From assembly GCF_001761485.1 (NCBI RefSeq), contig NC_090772.1:2664501-2728500 (forward strand): a stretch of 64,000 nt of DNA, written 5' to 3'. The notes beneath the pieces were generated by a model that did not search any database, was not told the origin of the DNA, and saw only the letters and a list, made by a program, of their open reading frames with translations. Every line of letters starts with the position of its first letter. Position 1 is the first letter of the stretch. A program made the translations under genes and the position numbers. Positions 58,451 through 64,000 of the stretch are shown piece by piece. This DNA is from Yarrowia lipolytica (taxonomy: Eukaryota > Ascomycota > Dipodascomycetes > Dipodascales).

Positions 58451-59855
58451 TTTAGGAGGAGTAGGCGCTTTGTTGATTGGGCGGCAGTTAGTAGCCATCC
58501 AGTGGGGTTTATATACAGTTTCACGGTCCATTTATTGTCCATATCCGGAACCCATCAGGACATCCTATTTGATTAGGCCATCGATTGGTTTCTTTGTCTC
58601 GTTTAGTCTCTCTGGTCTCACCGACTAATCTTTTTCATCTTCAGGTCCACCTGCATGTGTGCGTTTTATCTGATCGGATCGTGAAAAGGCATTGACAGAG
58701 ACAAGACATTGACACAGTAGGGTGGTAGATAGAAATGACTGTTGTCGCCTTTCTATTCATCAATTGAAGTCCAACACGCCCCACTGATCCTGTATTTGCC
58801 TACATGCCTCCCAGAGCGAACTAACTCAAGCTCTTCGGAGCTAGAGCCGCAGATTATCAGATCAATCTGCCGGAACTGAGACATGACTCGAGAGAATAAG
58901 AGGTGGTTGGGAGCAGAGCAGTGAATCATGGCCCGGAAACTTGGCACGTGTGCAGCTGAGACATTATTGCATCCGTGGGGCCCAGGAACATGCTGTGGTT
59001 AGACGCCGTTCCCTATCCACTACGGGCACTGGACGTCGGTGGAGATTCTAGTGAAGGAGGTGTCATTGTTGAGACCTACATCCAAGGTGCATTGAGGTGA
59101 GATATGGACATTAGTGGCCTTCAAGTTTCTCCACTCGAGGCGAGGTACTGACCGACACCCAACTCACCCCCGCCCGAGCCCCCGTGTAGCCGGACGCAGA
59201 AAAGTTAGGCCATGTCGATCCTCGACTGTTCCAGACCATCTGATTACAATCTCACAAAGTCAATGCCGCATTAGCCGCCGTTGAAAATTAGGCGTTAACT
59301 GAATTGGTCGGGCGTGGACTGGGATGGTCGTTGCAAAGCAGTCTTGGACAGCAGCACTGGGGGCATCAGTCAGTCAAATTACCGGCTGAGACGGCCTTTG
59401 TATCAATTGCCAAAGGAGGAGTTGACCTCCCTTTCGTCTTCGCAACAAGTAATATCTTGCAATTAGTACTCACACTTGGTGAGACAGACTAGATGGCAGG
59501 CGTATTCAATCTTCGGGACAGTCAACAAGCTAAAAGTAGGCCGAAAGGAGTATCGAAATGACCGCAACAACTCGGTGATCCGAATCTGCTCGTTCTACCT
59601 GGTGCGGACATCTACCATCTAACACCATGGAACCGATTAGACATTCGCATAAGAGACAATGTGCATCTATAGACGAAATCGCCTTGTTTTTTGATTGAAA
59701 AACAGATGAACAACAACAATGCCAGTCAACAGAAGACGTTATGAAGGGCTAAAGATCGGCAATAGCTACATTTTATGTACTGCAAAGTATCCAAAAGTGG
59801 TCTGCGTCGAGGTTTTCACAACAGAGTACTGGTGAACTGCCCAACAGTATGTACA
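58451..59855. other. Intergenic 1.4 kb up to LINE copy 2
   Basis: Phosphatase promoter and unassigned sequence. No gene recognised. It ends at the poly(T) that marks the 3' end of the LINE on the minus strand. Confidence 0.5.
58508..58515 (-). promoter_or_regulatory. TATA box of the acid phosphatase gene
   Basis: On the minus strand TATATAAA lies 58-65 bases upstream of the ATG at 58450. It supports that start over the upstream Met. Confidence 0.5.
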
Positions 59856-59930
59856 TTTTTTTTTTTTTTCTGCATATACATTCATTTAATTATAACTTTG
59901 CCGTGAAAGAATAACCTTTGAAATGAATGT

Positions 59931-59940
59931 ACGCTTACAC
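59931..59940. repeat. 10-bp inverted repeat in LINE 3' region
   Basis: AAATGAATGT here is the exact complement of ACATTCATTT at 59878-59887, close to the poly(A). This would allow a 10-bp stem with a loop of about 43 bases. The partner is missing in the fragment at 27484-28006, so the stem is not a fixed feature of the family. Confidence 0.5.
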
Positions 59941-59968
59941 GAATATTACTAATTAAACACGTTTAGTG

Positions 59969-60313
59969 TCATGGTCCAACTTGGCACGTACCTATTTCCA
60001 GTAAAAAAATCATAAAAAAACCTGGTTCAGTCCGTGTTGTATGTTGGTCCACATAGCTTCGCGTGTTTGTTCGTTCATCGGGAAAACGCCACTCCAGTCT
60101 CCAGTTCTCTAATCTCAATCCTTCCATTGCCCTCTTCATTTGCATTGCCTTTGAAAACTTCTCCTTGTGGTTCTTCTTCGTCATTGGTTTGGTTCTGCGT
60201 CCCCTGTGGTGACTACGCGCCCTGCTACGCTGTTCTCTCGGTGGCCTCGGCCGCCTTTTACGCTTGCTACTGTGTCTACTCTCGCTCATCGTGAAGTGCT
60301 GGCGGTTGTCCAT
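59969..60313 (-). CDS. Possible third LINE open frame, 114 residues, overlapping ORF2 end
   Basis: Starts at an ATG 38 bases inside the ORF2 end, in another frame. The beginning (MDNRQHFTMSES) is followed by a strongly basic stretch (SKRKRRPRPPREQRSRARS) and more Lys/Arg. In the fragment at 27484-28006 the same start is present, but the frame soon ends because of single-base length differences. A basic small protein could bind RNA, but the frame may also be chance. Treated as unproven. Confidence 0.25.
   Translation of the reverse strand: MDNRQHFTMSESRHSSKRKRRPRPPREQRSRARSHHRGRRTKPMTKKNHKEKFSKAMQMKRAMEGLRLENWRLEWRFPDERTNTRSYVDQHTTRTEPGFFMIFLLEIGTCQVGP
60006..60079 (-). repeat. 74-nt segment, inverted match to LINE copy 1 leader
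   Basis: The minus strand here is identical over 74 bases to 5908-5981 of the plus strand. In copy 2 it is in the 3' untranslated region about 200 bases after the ORF2 stop. In the truncated copy only the first 15-19 bases (GATGAACGAACAAAC) are present at the matching place (27787-27801). Confidence 0.85.
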
Positions 60314-63300
60314 CGTAGAAACACATCTGGGCTTCCTTCAGGAATTGAAGCAAACCCTGTTGGACATGTCCCAGGGTGGCGTCGTCCCCTGAGTACCGGA
60401 GGGATCTCTCCATCTTCCAGATCCCATAAGCCAATTCCCGCAGATATTTGCGTGTCTTGACTTGTTGATGTTTCCGGGGGGCGTCACTGTTCACATGCCC
60501 TGGGAAAGAGGGGAGTACTCCACATTTCGACTCGGTAAAGATCCAGTCCTTTAGAGAGTCCACTGACGGAATCTTCATCCTGGTCAACATGGAAAGAAGA
60601 ACTTCGCACTTGCAGAAGATATGCTCGTGCAGATCCTGAATGATGGCCTTATCACAGAGCCCGCATCCTGGATTCTTCTTGGTGAAAACGTGGTCGTCAG
60701 GGTATCTCCATTTCACGAGCGGAAGTCGAGATATCCGCATGAGGTGAAGAACTTGTGCTTTGTTGGCGTCGGCGATGTAGTGTTTTCGAAGGTCATGCAT
60801 TACCTCCTGCCAGACCATGTCGTCAGAGATGCCCCCGTAGTCGCTTCGTTGAGTCCACTTCTTCGGTCGTGCAAGTGTGTGTGGGAAGTTTGGCAAGTCG
60901 GGAGACGAGGTCTTGTGAAACATGAAGTTCTCTAGAGTAAGTGGTCCCATGCTCCACCGGAGGTGGTCGATTTCCGCTGTGGACACCATTCTGACCGGAT
61001 GGTATCGTCTCGCGGCTGCGATGTCGACGTGTGCTTCCCGGAAAGATTCTGCTGCTCTCACGTTCACCTGGTTTCGTTCCCAGATTCTGTGATTAACTGT
61101 GTCTGTTGTAGAGGGCTCGTGATCTTCTCGAGGGTTGGCATGTTCCGCGGTGAGGGGCTTGTTGAGCTCGAAAGAAGCTCTGATTGCGTCTCGCATGGTG
61201 GGGGAGGCTGCGTAGCCCCAAGCTTGGCCTGTCGGAAAGCGGCAGTCGACGCGCTGGTGTGGCTTTTCCTGTGTGAGACTGTGAGTTCTGCTGTAGAACT
61301 GGAAGGTGCAGTCCCAAAGGGCCGGCGATGAGCCATGGAAGAACCTGTAAGCCCGAGCGGCCTTCAGGCACACCATGAAACGTCCCATGTCCCGCAGGTT
61401 CAGTCCTCCTCTGCCTACCGGAGTTTGGATGAAACCATTGCTGAAGGTTTTGCGTGTTTTGTCGGGTGATAATTTGTTGATCTTGTCGCACGCTAGTTCG
61501 TTCAGCTCTCGGATGAAGGTGTTGTCGATCTGGCTGACGTAGGGTCCAAGGAAATTCAGTTTCGAGAAGAAGTAGATGTTGATCATCCACGCCTTGCTGT
61601 AATAGGGGAGACCCCATAGTGAAAGGCGTCGCAGCGACTCCTTGAGGTCCTCCTTGATCTGAGCGTAGTGCGTGTCCAACCTTTCGCGATTTCCGAAGTG
61701 TACTCCGAGGTACCGGAAAATGTTGTCAGATGTCCGGAGCGTCGGGGCCTGTCGTGTGTTGTTGTCGGTTGGCCAGGTGGCGTCAATTGTTCGCTGCCAT
61801 TCTGCGTCAATAAAGGTTAGTGGAACAAAACAATCGGGGGGGCCGATCTTCTGAAGCACCGTCTTTGACGGGTTTAGTGTGAGGCCTGAGACCCGTTGGA
61901 AGAGGCAGAGCACTCTACCAACCGTGGCCACGTCCTGGATGTTGTTGAGGAACACCGCTATGTCGTCCGCGAAAGCCGACACCTTCATGTGTCCAGCTGC
62001 CACTGCCTCCGGGTGAGTAGGGGGTTGTGGCGGCCTGTGCCCAGTGGTGTGGTGGTGGGATAGTGGCAGGCCTGGGGCCAGTCCAAACATCTCTCGGTCC
62101 AGACGACGCACAAGTGCGTCTACTGCGATGATGAAGAGGGTTGGAGAGAGAGGGCATCCTTGTCTCACTCCGATCTTGATGCGGACTGGGCGAGATAGGA
62201 CACCTCTGATGTTGATTCTCGTTACTGCGTTCTGTTGTACAGCTAGGATACGGTTGATCATCAGTTCCGAGACACCCACATTTCGAAGCGTCTTTATCAC
62301 CCAACTCTGGCTGATAGTGTCGTAGGCTTTCCGGAAGTCCAGTGATCCTACGACCCAACCCATGTTCAGCTGGGAGTAGGCGTTGCAAAAATGATCCATG
62401 GTGTCGAGATTGTTAGTGATGTGTCGACCCGGTACGAAACCGTTTTGGGCGCCGTGAATGCTGTCCGGAAGAATGTTCTGGATGGCTTTGTTAATGAGCT
62501 GTGTGTAGATCTTCACCTCTGTGTTGATCAAAGAAATAGGCCTGTAGTTGGAGATGTCGGCCTGATCTCCCGACTTGTACAGTAGTTTGATGATAGCGGT
62601 GTTGCGTTCGGTGCTGATGGGCGAGTCGGCTCCAGCTTCGTTGTAGACGTCCGTCATCAAGTCCCCCAGCTCATCCCAGCAGTCGCGGTAGAACCTGTAC
62701 GGGATGCCGTCTGGCCCTGGCGCGCTGTTGTGCGTAGACGCCTTGATGGTATCGAAGATCTCCTCCTTGGTAAAAGACGAGTCCAGGCTTGGGTTAGCTG
62801 TATTCACCCTCCGGGTTTCTTCGGGGAAGAGGTCTAAAAAGGCGCTGTCGTCGGTGTCGTTGATATCGGCAGCTCTGTCGAAGATGTTGTCAAAGTATCG
62901 AGCTGAGATGTCGCAGAGAGAGGAGGTGTCGGTCTTCACTCGGCCTTGGTGGTTCCGTAGGGAGTGGATCTCCATCTGTTGCTTGGATTGTTCGACCCGA
63001 GCATGGAGCATCGGGTATGGCTCGTTAGCTGGGTAGGCTTGCCAGTCTGAGGCTGTTGCCATGAGGGCCTCGCGGCGTCTGTTGTCTGGGTGGTTGGAAT
63101 CTCGAAGTGCGCGGTTTTTGGCTTCCTGTTGGATGGTGACCTTAATGTTTTCTTTCAGGCATTGCAGCTTCAGGCTGGGCTTCAAAGGACCATATCGCTT
63201 CAGAATGGATTTGACGTGGAACTTGAGCCAAGCAATGTACTCTGTATCAAAAACCCACCAGGGCATCCTCCAGGTGCCTGGGCCTCTGTCTTGTCGCTGG

Positions 63301-64000
63301 GTGAGGTTGCCAAAGTTAAAGACGAATTGGACCGCGTGGTGAGAGGACTTCGTGATGTTGTGACCCTGCTTGTTGGTTACCAGTTGTGTGGATTTGATCC
63401 ACTGTGAGAGTGTCGAAGAGATGTGCAGCTGATCCAGGCGCCTGCCAGCTCCGCGGCTGTTGTTGGTGTGAGTGTAGAGGCCTTTTCTGTGTTTGCTGAT
63501 TAGAGTGTAGGTGTCTAGTAAGTCCCAGTTAGCTAAGAAGTCCTTAAGGTGAGTCGTCACTTTTTCGCCAATCCTGCCGTCGTTGGAGGCGACCGCGTTC
63601 CAATCGCCTGCCGCTATCAGGGGGTATTGGCAGGGATGGAGGCGTAGATAGTCGTCTAGTGACTGGTAGAACTGCCGGTTAGTGAAGGGGGAGGCTCCCT
63701 GCTCGTTTGGTGCGTATACGTTGATCAGCGATAGGTGTCTGTCGGTGCCTTTGATGTGCACGTCGGCCAAACACAGTCTGTTGTCTAGGGCTGGGAAGTA
63801 TTCAAAAACTGTTGTAAAGTTTGTGATGGTGACGTTGTCGGAATAGACTAGCCCCACGCCGACGCTTCTATTAGAAACACCAGCTGTGGAGCCGAGGAGG
63901 GTGTAGTGTCTGCCCCCCGGGTAGGGCGAGTTTGAAATGATTTGTTGAGCGGTTTGTAGGGAGGAGTCCACCCAGTTCGTCTCTTGAAGAAGGACGAGAT
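60276..64000 (-). CDS. LINE ORF2, copy 2 (N-terminal end outside window)
   Basis: Same protein as in copy 1, seen here from about residue 59 to the stop, including the C-terminal part that copy 1 lacks in this window. The full endonuclease (minus its first strand) and RT domains are open, with FADD and GVRQGCPLSPTLF. After the RT the zinc knuckle (CGLCDKAIIQDLHEHIFCKC) is followed by about 110 residues ending in PPALHDERE. The whole ORF2 would be 1300 residues when combined with the start seen in copy 1; family members of the L1 clade are 1200-1300. Codon use and frame show no decay. Confidence 0.92.
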   Translation of the reverse strand, partial: LVLLQETNWVDSSLQTAQQIISNSPYPGGRHYTLLGSTAGVSNRSVGVGLVYSDNVTITNFTTVFEYFPALDNRLCLADVHIKGTDRHLSLINVYAPNEQGASPFTNRQFYQSLDDYLRLHPCQYPLIAAGDWNAVASNDGRIGEKVTTHLKDFLANWDLLDTYTLISKHRKGLYTHTNNSRGAGRRLDQLHISSTLSQWIKSTQLVTNKQGHNITKSSHHAVQFVFNFGNLTQRQDRGPGTWRMPWWVFDTEYIAWLKFHVKSILKRYGPLKPSLKLQCLKENIKVTIQQEAKNRALRDSNHPDNRRREALMATASDWQAYPANEPYPMLHARVEQSKQQMEIHSLRNHQGRVKTDTSSLCDISARYFDNIFDRAADINDTDDSAFLDLFPEETRRVNTANPSLDSSFTKEEIFDTIKASTHNSAPGPDGIPYRFYRDCWDELGDLMTDVYNEAGADSPISTERNTAIIKLLYKSGDQADISNYRPISLINTEVKIYTQLINKAIQNILPDSIHGAQNGFVPGRHITNNLDTMDHFCNAYSQLNMGWVVGSLDFRKAYDTISQSWVIKTLRNVGVSELMINRILAVQQNAVTRINIRGVLSRPVRIKIGVRQGCPLSPTLFIIAVDALVRRLDREMFGLAPGLPLSHHHTTGHRPPQPPTHPEAVAAGHMKVSAFADDIAVFLNNIQDVATVGRVLCLFQRVSGLTLNPSKTVLQKIGPPDCFVPLTFIDAEWQRTIDATWPTDNNTRQAPTLRTSDNIFRYLGVHFGNRERLDTHYAQIKEDLKESLRRLSLWGLPYYSKAWMINIYFFSKLNFLGPYVSQIDNTFIRELNELACDKINKLSPDKTRKTFSNGFIQTPVGRGGLNLRDMGRFMVCLKAARAYRFFHGSSPALWDCTFQFYSRTHSLTQEKPHQRVDCRFPTGQAWGYAASPTMRDAIRASFELNKPLTAEHANPREDHEPSTTDTVNHRIWERNQVNVRAAESFREAHVDIAAARRYHPVRMVSTAEIDHLRWSMGPLTLENFMFHKTSSPDLPNFPHTLARPKKWTQRSDYGGISDDMVWQEVMHDLRKHYIADANKAQVLHLMRISRLPLVKWRYPDDHVFTKKNPGCGLCDKAIIQDLHEHIFCKCEVLLSMLTRMKIPSVDSLKDWIFTESKCGVLPSFPGHVNSDAPRKHQQVKTRKYLRELAYGIWKMERSLRYSGDDATLGHVQQGLLQFLKEAQMCFYDGQPPALHDERE

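Larger units (their letters stand above)
59856..64000 (-). mobile_element. L1-clade LINE (Ylli-like), copy 2, 3' part
   Basis: Minus-strand element running off the right edge. The 3' end is a 14-base T run on the plus strand (59856-59869), the poly(A) tail. Next come a 3' untranslated region of about 400 bases and the ORF2 stop at 60276. ORF1 and the 5' end lie outside. Positions 60459-64000 match 1-3542 of copy 1 with a constant offset of 60458; I saw no difference in any frame. In the 3' region, 60006-60079 is the inverted match to the copy 1 leader. The terminal block (59870-59915) matches the fragment at 27484-28006. The copy looks young and intact in its visible part. Confidence 0.93.

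Noticed and set aside
1-64000. CRISPR arrays, bacterial operons, riboswitches or virus-derived elements
   Set aside because: No regularly spaced direct repeats, and nothing beyond the LINE suggests reverse-transcribing or capsid-bearing elements; the gene set is eukaryotic.

Overview
The window looks like nuclear DNA of an ascomycete yeast, most probably Yarrowia lipolytica or a very close relative. The grounds are compact, mostly intronless genes for core eukaryotic machinery (proteasome alpha3, Prp6, Urn1, Atp12, Etr1, Ynd1), two intron-bearing tRNA genes, a SurE-type secreted phosphatase of the Yarrowia PHO2 kind, and an L1-clade LINE resembling the Yarrowia element Ylli. The species call rests on recalled families, not on a search.

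Layout. Positions 1-5981 hold the 5' part of a LINE on the minus strand (all of ORF1, most of ORF2). Positions 59856-64000 hold the 3' part of a second copy on the same strand, and the overlapping 3.5 kb appears identical. A third, heavily 5'-truncated copy with a poly(A) tail lies at 27484-28006 on the plus strand.

Between them are about 20 host genes: two convergent F-box genes (8.1-10.1 kb); PRE9 (11.2-12.0); the splicing genes URN1 and PRP6 in tandem (13.3-17.6); ATP12 (18.4-19.3); tRNA-Ile(AAT) and tRNA-Phe(GAA), each with an intron (20.2-20.5); a KH-domain gene (22.8-23.4); an HSL-type esterase (24.6-25.7); a Ser-rich protein (25.9-27.0); ETR1 (28.3-29.4); a divergent pair of WrbA/Ycp4-like flavoproteins (30.8-34.1), only one with an Ala-rich tail and CaaX box; an F-box/JmjC protein (35.1-36.7); a decayed PPWD1-type cyclophilin (37.5-38.1); a 37-residue UBZ4-like zinc microprotein (39.4); the Golgi apyrase YND1 (39.7-41.6); an orphan gene and possible gene relics (42.9-44.9); an acidic orphan (45.1-45.7); a hydrolase/tyrosine-phosphatase fusion (46.6-48.4); a CBM48/Crp1-like protein with a very long acidic repeat region (49.7-52.7); a small acidic orphan (53.7-54.1); an arrestin-like protein with a PPxY end (56.3-57.2); and the SurE-type acid phosphatase (57.4-58.5).

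The host genes form no single pathway. Themes are mRNA splicing (URN1, PRP6, the PPWD1 relic), mitochondrial biogenesis (ATP12, ETR1) and ubiquitin/proteasome functions (PRE9, F-box proteins, UBZ4, PPxY arrestin). The most unusual signals are the 74-nt sequence found in opposite orientations at the 5' end of one LINE and the 3' end of the other, the one-directional single-base length differences between LINE 3' regions, the UBZ4 microprotein, the hydrolase-phosphatase fusion, and an apparent excess of CACGTG across the host DNA. No virus-like element was recognised.
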